Assembly (NCBI GenBank): GCA_030583905.1
Contig: CP129481.1
Coordinates: 3,502,136 to 3,566,135 of the forward strand
From: Anaerolineales bacterium
Lineage (GTDB): Bacteria; Chloroflexota; Anaerolineae; Anaerolineales; Villigracilaceae
Direction: 5' to 3'
Length of the DNA stretch: 64,000 nt
Below the pieces are notes generated by a model, which saw only the letters and a program-made list of their open reading frames with translations, searched no databases and was not told the origin of the DNA. This document shows positions 17,115 through 26,028 of the stretch, one piece after another. Position 1 is the first letter of the stretch. Each line of letters starts with the position of its first letter. The translations under genes and the position numbers were made by a program.

Positions 17115-17136
17115 GGGACACAGCGGCGCTGTGTCC
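17115..17136. repeat. Intergenic palindrome GGGACACAGCGGCGCTGTGTCC
   Basis: A near-perfect palindrome of about 22 bases lies between the bactofilin and the ProRS-like gene and is followed by TTAC. It fits the GTAGG/CCTAC-type intergenic repeats seen elsewhere in the window. Confidence 0.5.
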
Positions 17137-17150
17137 TTACGCTATTCCCC

Positions 17151-18353
17151 ATGAAATACACCGACCTGAAAATCCAAACCCAACGCGAATTCCCCAACAA
17201 CGCGCGCACGCCGGGCTTCGGCTGGCTGGTCCGCGCGGGATATTTGACCCGCGAAAATGAACTGTTCCCATTGGGCGAACGCGCAATTGCTCATCTCCAA
17301 AACCTGTCCCAGGAATCTTCTTTCATCTCCGATCTTTCTTTACCGGTAATGACCAACGACGCAGAGACCTACTTTCCACTCTCCACTGGCAACATCGAAA
17401 TCGCGCATTGCGAATCATGCGGATATACCGAACGTCTGAAGCTGGCGAAATTCAAAAAGACGCCCCTGCCCCGCGAGGAGGAACTTCCGCTGGAGAAGGT
17501 GTTGACTCCAGATTGCCACACCATCGAGGCGCTGGCGAATTTTTTGAACATCCCAAAAGAGAAGACCGCCAAAGCATTGATGTATTCTCGCGTTTCAGAC
17601 AATAAATTCGTCTTTGTCGTCGTTCGCGGGGACATGACCTTGAGCGAGGCGAAACTGCGAAACGCCGTCGGGGAGATAAAACTTGCGGATGCAGAATCAA
17701 TTCAAAGGTCGGGTGCGGAGGCGGGGTTTGCGTCACCGATCGGCTTGAAGGATGCACTCATCGTCGTGGATGATCTGATTCCCCAATCGCAGAATTTGGT
17801 TGCGGGCGCGAACGAGGCGGAATATCATCTCAAGAATACGAATTACGGGCGCGATTACACTGCCGAGATCGTCGCGGATTTGACGCTGGCGCAGGCGGGT
17901 GATAACTGCGCGAATTGCGAAAACCCGCTTTCGGTACAGCCTAGCATCAAACTGGCTACGCGCAAAGAGTTTGGTTTCAAAAATATCTTGTCCGCGTTGG
18001 CAGAGACGCACCACGATGACAAGGGGCTGACCCTGCCGCTGTCTGCCGCGCCGTTCGATGTATACCTGATGCATGTGCCCGGCAAGACGATGGATACCAA
18101 AGCCAAAGCCGAGGAAATTTACAACGCATTGCAAAGCGCGGGGATTTCGGTTTTGTTCGATGATCGCGACGAGCGCGCGGGCGTGAAGTTCAATGATGCG
18201 GACTTGATCGGTTGTCCGGTGCGGATCACGGTCGGCGAGAAGGGGTTGAAGGATGGGATGATAGAGTTGAAACAACGAACATCAGAAGAAAAGGGAACAA
18301 TGATGCCGGTTGAAAAACTGATGCACCTTAAAAATGTTACGGAACTGCTTTAG
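17151..18353 (+). CDS. Prolyl-tRNA synthetase-like protein lacking the catalytic core
   Basis: A 400-residue relative of bacterial ProRS, which normally has about 570. Residues 1-52 match the ProRS N-terminus (LVRAGYL, PLGERAIAHLQ). The sequence then jumps directly to the segment before the editing domain (HCESCGYTERLKLAKF, about 86). The class II motif 1 and 2 region is therefore absent. The YbaK-like editing domain covers about residues 115-235, and a CANC zinc-type pair follows. Where motif 3 (GxGVSRL) should be there is FGFKNILSALAETHHDD, without the motif arginine. A normal anticodon-binding domain occupies about residues 300-400. It probably cannot aminoacylate; it may edit mischarged tRNA-Pro in trans. 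The frame is intact. TACGCT lies seven bases before the ATG. Confidence 0.8.
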   Translation: MKYTDLKIQTQREFPNNARTPGFGWLVRAGYLTRENELFPLGERAIAHLQNLSQESSFISDLSLPVMTNDAETYFPLSTGNIEIAHCESCGYTERLKLAKFKKTPLPREEELPLEKVLTPDCHTIEALANFLNIPKEKTAKALMYSRVSDNKFVFVVVRGDMTLSEAKLRNAVGEIKLADAESIQRSGAEAGFASPIGLKDALIVVDDLIPQSQNLVAGANEAEYHLKNTNYGRDYTAEIVADLTLAQAGDNCANCENPLSVQPSIKLATRKEFGFKNILSALAETHHDDKGLTLPLSAAPFDVYLMHVPGKTMDTKAKAEEIYNALQSAGISVLFDDRDERAGVKFNDADLIGCPVRITVGEKGLKDGMIELKQRTSEEKGTMMPVEKLMHLKNVTELL

Positions 18354-18376
18354 CGGCACAAAGAATGGAGCGATGC

Positions 18377-18856
18377 ATGGAACAACCAACCCCAACATTC
18401 GGCAGGCTCTTCACCCATGATACGAATTTTAGATTGGCGGTTTTTCTTGCGTTGGCGCCGGTGGTTTCATTTGTTTATTCACAGATCAAATCTGGGGATT
18501 TGTTCTCCTTTGAGTTAAACTTACAAACCCTTTTTCTTCCCGGGGTAAGCATCCTCGGCATCATTTGGCTGCTCTATCAATACAACGCGGTTATGAGTAC
18601 CTTCCGGGAAGGAATCACAATCAAAGGGACCGTCATCCGTACCGAAGAGAAATCCAGTCCCCGCCGAGAAGGCAGGCGATCATATACTTATCATACAGTT
18701 ATCAGCTACTCCATTAATAACGAATCGTATGAAAAGCGCATTAAACTACCCGCCCCGCCGGAGAAGTACGGGCTGACAAAAGGCACGACCATTGACCTGA
18801 TCATCCGCGAAGAAAAACCCAGAACTGTTTTCATCAAGATGCTGTATCTTCCGTAA
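18377..18856 (+). CDS. DUF3592-like membrane protein
   Basis: An unrecognised 159-residue protein with two membrane segments (about residues 20-40 and 52-72). A soluble C-terminal half contains the IKGTVIRTEE and YTYHTVISYSINN patterns of DUF3592-type beta domains. GGAG is six bases before the ATG at 18377, preferred over an ATG four codons earlier. It is the first of three adjacent membrane-protein genes and resembles the second. Confidence 0.65.
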   Translation: MEQPTPTFGRLFTHDTNFRLAVFLALAPVVSFVYSQIKSGDLFSFELNLQTLFLPGVSILGIIWLLYQYNAVMSTFREGITIKGTVIRTEEKSSPRREGRRSYTYHTVISYSINNESYEKRIKLPAPPEKYGLTKGTTIDLIIREEKPRTVFIKMLYLP

Positions 18857-18862
18857 AACGGA

Positions 18863-19327
18863 ATGGACAAACGCCCAGCGCCCACCCTGCATCAAATCAT
18901 CTCCACTGATTATCTTGTGCAAAACTTTTTCGTGATGATCTTTGCGGGTTGGGCATTCTATCTCATCGATCCGTTATTCAGCGGCAAAACCTCAACCTTT
19001 CTTTTGATCCTTGCCGTGATCCTTACTCCCATCGGGTTGGGCACGTTCTATTGGCGTTACAACCTGATCCGCGCCACCATCGTCAACGGCATGGAAGTTA
19101 CAAGGACAATCACGGAAATCGAAACGATATCCACAGGCAAACGCAGGGAGGACCGCATTCTGCATTACGAGTACAATGTCAACGGGCAGATGCACCAATA
19201 CAAGAACCGCGTGAAACAGAATGCATATGCCCGAACATTGAAAGTGGGTCAGCAGGTGACCTTGCTGGCACATGCGAAAACCCCACAGATCGCTTTCATC
19301 AAGGACATTTTTCTGGAATATTTGTAA
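18863..19327 (+). CDS. DUF3592-like membrane protein, paralogue of the preceding gene
   Basis: A 154-residue protein with the same plan as its neighbour: two membrane helices (about residues 20-38 and 45-65) and a soluble domain with HYEYNVNGQMHQYKNRV and VGQQVTLLAHAKTPQIAFIKDI. The pair may be a tandem duplication. It starts 6 bases after the previous stop codon, so the two are co-transcribed. Function unknown. Confidence 0.65.
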   Translation: MDKRPAPTLHQIISTDYLVQNFFVMIFAGWAFYLIDPLFSGKTSTFLLILAVILTPIGLGTFYWRYNLIRATIVNGMEVTRTITEIETISTGKRREDRILHYEYNVNGQMHQYKNRVKQNAYARTLKVGQQVTLLAHAKTPQIAFIKDIFLEYL

Positions 19328-19330
19328 TCC

Positions 19331-20245
19331 ATGGACAACAAAGTAGGACATTTCCCACCACCCAAACGAAACGGTTTGCTCGTTCACAGCATCATCATCC
19401 TCGCATTGACAGTTATTGCTGTGTTCGGCTTCGTCAATCTTTCAAGCGCCGAGGTCGGACCATCTTTCCTGATCGCATTGCTGGTCTCGCTGGTTTCATT
19501 TGTACCGCTGCCCTTCTTTCTCTATCGCATCTATTCCCTCTGGCGCGCGGACTATCACATCGACCGCGACAGTCTCGCCATCCATTGGGGCTTGCGGCTG
19601 GAAGATATTCCGCTCAGCGACATTGAGTGGATCCGTCCCGCAGATGACCTGACGACTCCGCTCGCGCTTCCATCCCTGCCCCTGCCTGGCGGCTTGCTCG
19701 GTGTGCGTCGTCACTCCGATCTTGGCACCGTGGAATTCCTCGCCTCGGACGTAAAAAAACTCCTGCTGGTCGGCACCGCCAAGCGGGTTTTCATCATCTC
19801 GCCCGACAACCCCGCCCTGTTCACACAAACCTTTGCGCGCGCCACAGAAATGGGCAGTCTCTCCCCCGCAGAAGGGAGATCGGTCTACCCGTCCTTTGTG
19901 GTCTCGCAGGCGTGGGAAAGCGGACTGGCGCGTTATCTCTGGCTATCCGCGCTGTTTCTGAACATCGGCTTGTTCATTTGGGCGAGCCTCATCATCCCAT
20001 CCACGCCGTTTGTGGCGCTCGGTCCGCAATTCATCGACGGCGGACTTGAAAGCGTGCCATCATCGCAGTTGATCATCTTTCCCGTCGCCAGTCTCCTGCT
20101 CGCCATCATCGGCTGGATCGCAGGCTTGTATTTCTACCGCTGGGAACGCGAGCGCGTGCTCGCCTTCATCGTCTGGGCTTCCAGCACGTTCAGCAGCCTG
20201 CTCTTTTTGCTGGCTGTGCTGTTCATCATCACCACGCCGGTATAG
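19331..20245 (+). CDS. Membrane protein with a PH-like domain
   Basis: A 304-residue protein: two N-terminal membrane helices, a central soluble segment (about residues 75-170) resembling bacterial PH domains (YHIDRDSLAIHWGLRLEDIPL, then VGTAKRVFIISPDNP), and three C-terminal helices. The function is unknown; the domain type suggests a structural or regulatory role at the membrane. It starts 3 bases after the second DUF3592-like gene and is likely in the same transcript. Confidence 0.65.
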   Translation: MDNKVGHFPPPKRNGLLVHSIIILALTVIAVFGFVNLSSAEVGPSFLIALLVSLVSFVPLPFFLYRIYSLWRADYHIDRDSLAIHWGLRLEDIPLSDIEWIRPADDLTTPLALPSLPLPGGLLGVRRHSDLGTVEFLASDVKKLLLVGTAKRVFIISPDNPALFTQTFARATEMGSLSPAEGRSVYPSFVVSQAWESGLARYLWLSALFLNIGLFIWASLIIPSTPFVALGPQFIDGGLESVPSSQLIIFPVASLLLAIIGWIAGLYFYRWERERVLAFIVWASSTFSSLLFLLAVLFIITTPV

Positions 20246-20310
20246 TTCACAGGTTTGAAGGTTGAAAAGTAAAAACCAACCTTTAAACTTTCCAACCTTT
20301 CAATCCAATC

Positions 20311-21102
20311 ATGCAGCTTCTCCTCGGTTTTCTTCTCGCGCTCCTCATCGCCTTTCTCGCGTACAAAGCCCGCAGTCTCAACCCAAGCGGGGCTGTCGCC
20401 GCCGCCTTCACAGGCACCATCATTTTTGGCATCGGCGGCTGGAAGTGGGCGATCCTCCTGCTTTTGTTCTTCATCACCTCCTCCGCGCTCAGCCGTGCTT
20501 TCAAAAAACGCAAACAGACCCTCGACGAAAAATTTTCCAAAGGTCACGAACGCGACGCAGGGCAGGTCTTTGGAAACGGCGGTCTCGCCACCGTGTTCGC
20601 CGCCCTGCATTTCTTCTTCCCCGAATCAGCCCTTCCCTGGGTCGGTTTTGCCGCCGCACTCGCCTCGGTCAATGCCGATACTTGGGCAACCGAACTTGGT
20701 GTGCTGAGCAAGCACCCGCCGCGCCTGATCACAAATCTCTCGAAGATCGTGGAAAAAGGCACCTCGGGCGGAATCTCTCTGGCGGGAACGCTCGCCTCCC
20801 TGGCTGGATCAGCGTTAATCGCCTTCTTCGCTTCTCTCTTAGCTGACAACTGGTCGCTGTTCCCGCTGGTCACGTTCGCAGGGTTGGCTGGTTCACTGTT
20901 CGACTCCCTGCTCGGCGGGACCGTCCAAGCCATGTACTACTGTCCCACCGACGAAAAAGAGACCGAAAAACACCCGCTCCACACCTGCGGCACGGAGACC
21001 GTCCACATCCGCGGCTGGAAATGGCTGAACAATGACCTTGTCAATTTTTTGTGCAGTGCGGCGGGCGTGATCGTATCCATCCTTTTCTTCGGAGTCTTAT
21101 AG
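20311..21102 (+). CDS. DUF92 family membrane protein
   Basis: A 263-residue integral membrane protein of the DUF92/TMEM19 family, which includes the plant phytyl-phosphate kinase VTE6. Conserved features are ARSLNPSGAVAAAFTGT, the basic RDAGQVFGNGG-type loop and DTWATELGVLS. A role in isoprenoid-phosphate metabolism is possible but inferred from plants. No ribosome-binding site is evident; the preceding gap holds a short intergenic repeat. Confidence 0.8.
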   Translation: MQLLLGFLLALLIAFLAYKARSLNPSGAVAAAFTGTIIFGIGGWKWAILLLLFFITSSALSRAFKKRKQTLDEKFSKGHERDAGQVFGNGGLATVFAALHFFFPESALPWVGFAAALASVNADTWATELGVLSKHPPRLITNLSKIVEKGTSGGISLAGTLASLAGSALIAFFASLLADNWSLFPLVTFAGLAGSLFDSLLGGTVQAMYYCPTDEKETEKHPLHTCGTETVHIRGWKWLNNDLVNFLCSAAGVIVSILFFGVL

Positions 21103-21104
21103 CC

Positions 21105-22139
21105 ATGACCAAAACTTCCTCCCCTATTCTTGTCACCGGCGCGAGCGGATTCATCGCCATTCACACCATCATCCAATTACTAGAACAGGGATATAAAGTA
21201 CGCGGGACGATTCGATCTTTATCAAAAGAGTCCGAAGTCCGCGAGACGATCTCAAAGTACGTGCAGGCAAATGACCGGCTGGAGTTCATGCCTGCGGACT
21301 TGAAACAGGATTCAGGGTGGGATGAAGCGGTGAACGGTGTCGATTATGTATTGCATGTTGCATCCCCCTTCCCGATGTTCGAGCCAAAGCATGAAGATGA
21401 ACTCATCATTCCCGCTGTGCAAGGGACATTGCGGGTGCTGAGGGCGGCGCACAAAGCCGGCGTGAAGCGCGTGGTACAGGTTTCGTCGAATGCGTCAGTT
21501 TCGGCGGGATATAGCGGCGAAAACCGCACCTTCACCGAAGATGACTGGTCGAAGGTCGAGAATAATATTGGCGCGTATTCCAAGAGCAAGACGTTGGCGG
21601 AACGCGCTGCGTGGGAATTCATCAACGGCGCTGAGAATACACGAAACATGGAAATGGTCGCCATCAACCCGCCGTTCGTTTTCGGACCGATCCCCAACAA
21701 AAACCTGCCCACTTCTGCGGAGTTGGTCCGTGTTTATTTACACGGTGAAGTGCCCGGCGTTGCGCGCCTGAAAGCGGGGATCGTGGATGTGCGCGATGTG
21801 GCGTCCGCCATCATCCTTGCCATGCAGACGCCTGAAGCGGCGGGACAGCGCTTTCTGTGCTCGGCGGCAACCTTATGGCACAAGGAAATGGTGGACATCC
21901 TGCATAACAAATTTGCGCCTTTGGGATACAAGAAAATACCGCGCATGGTCATCCCGGATTTTCTCGTCCGCATGCTGGCGCTATTCGATAAAAAGATCGC
22001 GCAGGTCGTCAACGGATTGAACTGGGATTTTGAACTTTCAAACGAGAAAGCCAAGCGCATTCTCAAATGGAATCCGCGCTCGAAAGAGGAAGCCATCATA
22101 TCCATGGCGGAGAGTTTGATCGAGCAGGGATTTGTATAA
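21105..22139 (+). CDS. NAD(P)-dependent reductase, dihydroflavonol-4-reductase-like SDR
   Basis: Extended short-chain reductase of 344 residues. The cofactor motif GASGFIA is at residue 11 and RGTIRS downstream favours NADPH. The catalytic YSKSK is at about residue 163. It resembles dihydroflavonol reductases and other aldehyde or ketone reductases; the substrate is unknown. It starts 2 bases after the DUF92 stop codon, and an aldo/keto reductase follows 14 bases later, so the three may form an operon. Confidence 0.82.
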   Translation: MTKTSSPILVTGASGFIAIHTIIQLLEQGYKVRGTIRSLSKESEVRETISKYVQANDRLEFMPADLKQDSGWDEAVNGVDYVLHVASPFPMFEPKHEDELIIPAVQGTLRVLRAAHKAGVKRVVQVSSNASVSAGYSGENRTFTEDDWSKVENNIGAYSKSKTLAERAAWEFINGAENTRNMEMVAINPPFVFGPIPNKNLPTSAELVRVYLHGEVPGVARLKAGIVDVRDVASAIILAMQTPEAAGQRFLCSAATLWHKEMVDILHNKFAPLGYKKIPRMVIPDFLVRMLALFDKKIAQVVNGLNWDFELSNEKAKRILKWNPRSKEEAIISMAESLIEQGFV

Positions 22140-22153
22140 ATCAACAGAAAAAC

Positions 22154-23143
22154 ATGAACTACCTACCATCTGAATCCCGTTACAACACCATGCAATACCG
22201 CCGTTCAGGTCGCAGCGGACTGAAACTGCCCGCCGTCTCGCTGGGTTTGTGGCACAACTTCGGCGGCGTGGACGTGTATGAAAACAGCCGCGCGATGATC
22301 TTACGCGCATTCGACCTCGGCATCACGCATTTTGACCTTGCCAATAACTACGGTCCGCCGCCCGGTTCGGCGGAAGAAACTTTTGGGCAGATCCTTGCAA
22401 AGGACTTGCGTTCCTATCGTGATGAATTGGTGATCTCATCAAAAGCGGGCTATTTCATGTGGGACGGTCCCTATGGCGAATGGGGCTCGCGCAAGTATCT
22501 GGTCTCCAGCCTCGACCAAAGCCTGAAGCGCATGGGCTTGGAATACGTGGACATTTTCTATCATCACCGCCCCGACCCGGACACGCCGTTGGAAGAGACC
22601 ATGCAGGCGCTTGATTTCATCGTCCGCAGTGGACGGGCGTTGTACGCAGGCATCTCGAACTATCCCGCTGATAGAACATGGGATGCTTCCAATATCTTGA
22701 AGTCGCTTGGCACGCCCTGTCTCATCCACCAGCCTGTGTACAGCATGTTCAACCGCTGGGTGGAGGATGATCTGCTAGATGTCTTACAAAAGGAAGGCAT
22801 CGGCTGTATTGCCTTCTCCCCGCTGGCACAGGGCTTGCTGACCGATAAATATCTCGACGGTATTCCCGAAGGCTCACGCGCATCGAAAGCTCATGGATTT
22901 TTGAAACCCGCGCACATCACGGACGAAAAAATCACCAAGGTGCAAAAACTGAACACACTCGCCCAAACTCGCGGACAATCCCTCGCGCAGATGGCGCTGG
23001 CATGGGTGCTGAGGCACGAGACGATGACGTCCGTGCTGATCGGCGCGAGCAAGGTCAGCCAGATCGAGGATGCAGTTGGAGCGTTGAACAAACTGGAGTT
23101 TTCAGAAGAAGAACTACAGGAAATCGAAAATATCTTGCGATAA
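22154..23143 (+). CDS. Aldo/keto reductase, YghZ/GpR type
   Basis: NADPH-dependent reductase of 329 residues with a TIM-barrel fold. The N-terminus (RYNTMQYRRSGRSGLKLP, SLGLWHNFGG) matches E. coli YghZ, the L-glyceraldehyde 3-phosphate reductase. The catalytic tyrosine is in LANNYGPPPGSAEE, the lysine in SSKAGYFMWDGPYGEWGS and the histidine in FYHHRPD. It probably detoxifies aldehydes or methylglyoxal. The ATG at 22154 fits the family start. Confidence 0.88.
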   Translation: MNYLPSESRYNTMQYRRSGRSGLKLPAVSLGLWHNFGGVDVYENSRAMILRAFDLGITHFDLANNYGPPPGSAEETFGQILAKDLRSYRDELVISSKAGYFMWDGPYGEWGSRKYLVSSLDQSLKRMGLEYVDIFYHHRPDPDTPLEETMQALDFIVRSGRALYAGISNYPADRTWDASNILKSLGTPCLIHQPVYSMFNRWVEDDLLDVLQKEGIGCIAFSPLAQGLLTDKYLDGIPEGSRASKAHGFLKPAHITDEKITKVQKLNTLAQTRGQSLAQMALAWVLRHETMTSVLIGASKVSQIEDAVGALNKLEFSEEELQEIENILR

Positions 23144-23147
23144 ACAA

Positions 23148-23183
23148 AAAACCATCCGAGAAAATTCTCGGATGGTTTACTTT
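23148..23183. terminator. Bidirectional terminator between convergent genes
   Basis: AACCATCCGAGAA and TTCTCGGATGGTT form a 13-bp perfect stem with A-rich and T-rich flanks. It separates the aldo/keto reductase from the nucleoside kinase. Confidence 0.88.
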
Positions 23184-24874
23184 TAGCCTCGCCAGATCTT
23201 GAAATCTTTCAAACTCGAACCACCCAGAAATTCGCGCACGATGGAATTCGCCGGTACAAGGCTCACATCAAAAGGCAAAAACCATTCGAGAAATGCCAGA
23301 AGCCTGCGCGCCTCAATATACTCCGGCACATTGTGCGGAACCTGCCGCAAGAGCGGCTCCGCCAACGATTTCAGGGCGGAGAGTTCGAACACCAGCGCCG
23401 AGTTGAACATCACATCCGCGTTTTCCTGATAGGGGAAAATATGCCGCTTCTCGCCGCGCCGCACCGACTCCCAACGCGAGATCGTCGCCTGCGCCGAATA
23501 TCCGCGCTCGCGGGCATCGCGCACAATGCGGCGGATGAGGCGCGTATCGGTCGTCGAAACTCGGTTGTGGCGGTCGAGGTTGAGCTGGGTCAGGGCGGAG
23601 ACATAAATTCGAAACGCTGAATCAGTCCAACGGTCGGGGATGAGGCGGGGGTTCAGTCCATGTATCCCTTCGAGGATGATCGGCTGTCCGTCCTTCAACT
23701 GGACGACATCCCCCTCCTCGCTTCTTCCCGTCTTGAAGTTGAAACGTGGAAGTTGAACCGTTTCCCCGCTGAGAAGTTTTTCCATATCCTGAATGAGACG
23801 CGGCAGGTTCAAGGCGTCGATGGTTTCATAATCGTGATTGCCGTTCTCGTCCAACGGGGTGTCATCGCGGTTGACGAAATAATGGTCGAGTTCGAGCGGA
23901 TAGGGCGAAATGCCGCGCGCCAGCAACTGAACGGCAAGACGACGCGACGAGGTGGTCTTTCCCGATGAAGTGGGACCCGCCAGCAAAATGATGCGCGAAT
24001 TCTTCTGTGCGATCTGTTGGGCGATCTCGGCGATGTGCTGTTCATGCAATGCTTCGGAGACCAGCACGATCTCGTCGGAACGTCCCGATTGGATGGCGTC
24101 ATTGAGCGCGCCGACGTTGTCGATGTGCAGGGTTTCGAGCCAGTTGCCATATTGACGGAACGCATTCAGCAGTTTGGGATAATCACCCAGCGCTTCGAGC
24201 TGCGTGGGAGCATGACGGCGCGGGAAACGCAGGATGAAGCCGCCATCGGTAGGATGCAGTCCGAACCATTTCAAATACCCCGTGGATGGGACCATGTAGC
24301 CATGCATGTAATCCATTTGCCCGTTGAGGCTGTACAGTGTGAGATATTCCTTGCGGCGGTATTTGAACAGTCGCAATTTGTCTTCGTAGCCGCGCCGGGT
24401 AAAGTACTCGATGGCTTCCTGAAGCGGGACTTCCCTGCGTTCGAAGAGATGATCTTCCTCGATCAGAACTCTCATGCGATTTTCAAGCGCGTCGATCTCC
24501 GCTTGTGTGAAATGCTCACGTTCGACCACATCGCAGAAAAATCCGCCCGAGGAGACAGAGTGGTCAATGTTCAGCCTGTTCGTCGGGAAAATTTCCGCGA
24601 ACACCATTTCGAGCAGGAAAACGAGCGAGCGGCGGTAGATGCGCGCGCCATCGGCGGTATCCATGGTAACGGGTGTGCAATTGGATTCGATGTGGATGGG
24701 ATAGGTCAGTTCGTGGATCTGGTTGTTGATGACGGCGGCGACAATGGGCGCGGAAAGATCATCCTTTACGGGAGCGAGGAATTCCCCCACTGTTGTCCCG
24801 CGCGGCGCGGAGAGCGTCTTGCCGTTGGGGAGATGGATTTCGACGTTGGGATTGGGTTGGGTGATCTGGATCAT
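23183..24874 (-). CDS. Nucleoside kinase with TGS and synthetase-like domains (uridine kinase family)
   Basis: A 563-residue cytoplasmic kinase with a composite build. A TGS domain lies near residues 10-70 and a threonyl-tRNA-synthetase-like second additional domain near 80-230. A C-terminal uridine-kinase domain carries the P-loop GPTSSGKT at about residue 297 and RFNFKTGRSEEGD further on. This is the arrangement of thermophile-type nucleoside kinases. It probably phosphorylates uridine or another nucleoside; the exact substrate is uncertain. The start has no visible ribosome-binding site. Intergenic repeats separate it from the panE-like gene. Confidence 0.85.
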   Translation of the reverse strand: MIQITQPNPNVEIHLPNGKTLSAPRGTTVGEFLAPVKDDLSAPIVAAVINNQIHELTYPIHIESNCTPVTMDTADGARIYRRSLVFLLEMVFAEIFPTNRLNIDHSVSSGGFFCDVVEREHFTQAEIDALENRMRVLIEEDHLFERREVPLQEAIEYFTRRGYEDKLRLFKYRRKEYLTLYSLNGQMDYMHGYMVPSTGYLKWFGLHPTDGGFILRFPRRHAPTQLEALGDYPKLLNAFRQYGNWLETLHIDNVGALNDAIQSGRSDEIVLVSEALHEQHIAEIAQQIAQKNSRIILLAGPTSSGKTTSSRRLAVQLLARGISPYPLELDHYFVNRDDTPLDENGNHDYETIDALNLPRLIQDMEKLLSGETVQLPRFNFKTGRSEEGDVVQLKDGQPIILEGIHGLNPRLIPDRWTDSAFRIYVSALTQLNLDRHNRVSTTDTRLIRRIVRDARERGYSAQATISRWESVRRGEKRHIFPYQENADVMFNSALVFELSALKSLAEPLLRQVPHNVPEYIEARRLLAFLEWFLPFDVSLVPANSIVREFLGGSSLKDFKIWRG

Positions 24875-24934
24875 CGGTTACATGGTTAAAGGTTGGAAAG
24901 TTATCAGATTAAGGAGTATTCAACCTGTAAACTT

Positions 24935-25987
24935 TCAATCTTCCAACTTTTTTAACAATCTTTCCGGCTTTCCCGCAAATTCCTCCAGCGGGATCTCCTT
25001 GTTCGTCAACGCCAGCAGGGTCTCGGTCAGCAATTGGTTGACAGGCGTGGGAATCCCGCGCGCCTTGCCTTCGCGGACAACGGCTCCGTGCAGGTATTCC
25101 ACTTCGCTTTTGCCGCGCCCGGAATACAGGTCAATGTGGAAGGATGGCATCTTGCCGCCGCGTCCTCCACCGACAGCGCGGGAGACCAGCGGCTTGGAAA
25201 GCCATAACGGCAGTCGTGTGGCAAATGCTAGCGCCGCAACCGGCGTTCCAGGCAGATCGACCGCTTCAAGTCCCATCGCGTTCATCACAGCGAGACACTC
25301 GCGAAGCATTTCAATTTCGAGTTTGTATAAATTTTTGTTTGCAAAGACTTGCGCGGCGGTCATATTCAAGATCGCCGAGGTGGGGTTGGCGACCAGATTG
25401 GTCAGCATCTTCGACCATTTCATGCTCAATGCATCGGGGTACAAACGGCATTTGAGATAGGCGCGATCCAAAACAGTGACCAATCTCTCCGAAAGCGGAT
25501 GTCCCGCCGCAACCCCGACCCCGCGCAGTTTTTCAAGGACGATGTCTCCCGCGCCTCTCCGCCCGATGGCGGTTGTTACTGTTCCGTAGACAACCTTGTC
25601 CACGCCGAGAGTTTGAGCGATGATGGGTTCATTATCCACGCCGTTGGAGAGACACAAAACAGGCGGGAGCTTTTCGGCAAAGGGCTTCAAGCCTTCCATG
25701 GCGGGGAGCGTGTCAAACGACTTGAGGGCGAAAATGGCAACATCGAAGGGACCAAATCGCAGGGCGTCCTGAAGCGAAGGTTCGATCACAAAGGAACGCG
25801 GATCGACGACAAAGGCATCCTGTGTTTTTCTGCGTTCGTCCACGGTCAGGTCGAGCCGCAAGCCCTTGTTCCGCAGTTCATCCACCATTTTTGGCTGTTC
25901 AACAAAGACAACCTGATGCCCAGCCAGCACGAGCGAGCCGCCGATGTAAGTGCCGATCGCGCCTGCGCCAAAAACAAGGATTTTCAT
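24935..25987 (-). CDS. panE: 2-dehydropantoate 2-reductase (ketopantoate reductase)
   Basis: NADPH-dependent reduction of ketopantoate to pantoate for coenzyme A. The 350-residue protein has the N-terminal Rossmann motif GAGAIGTYIGG, LSNGVDNEP, and the C-terminal helical domain with KWSKMLTNLVANPTSAI, where the catalytic lysine lies. It is slightly longer than typical PanE (about 300). The ATG at 25987 (MKILVFGAG) is the family start; an upstream TTG is less likely. No other pantothenate gene is nearby, so a related reductase function is possible. Confidence 0.82.
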   Translation of the reverse strand: MKILVFGAGAIGTYIGGSLVLAGHQVVFVEQPKMVDELRNKGLRLDLTVDERRKTQDAFVVDPRSFVIEPSLQDALRFGPFDVAIFALKSFDTLPAMEGLKPFAEKLPPVLCLSNGVDNEPIIAQTLGVDKVVYGTVTTAIGRRGAGDIVLEKLRGVGVAAGHPLSERLVTVLDRAYLKCRLYPDALSMKWSKMLTNLVANPTSAILNMTAAQVFANKNLYKLEIEMLRECLAVMNAMGLEAVDLPGTPVAALAFATRLPLWLSKPLVSRAVGGGRGGKMPSFHIDLYSGRGKSEVEYLHGAVVREGKARGIPTPVNQLLTETLLALTNKEIPLEEFAGKPERLLKKLED

Positions 25988-26028
25988 TTCAGGGGTTGGA
26001 GAAGATGATTGCAAGATTTTGCTCCGAA

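Noticed and set aside
17151..18353. A frameshifted or broken proS pseudogene
   Set aside because: The frame is intact over 400 codons, and the deletion boundaries fall cleanly between domains, so an evolved short form is more likely.
24017..24889. A 290-codon open frame on the + strand
   Set aside because: It is antisense to the nucleoside kinase, and its product has no recognisable feature.
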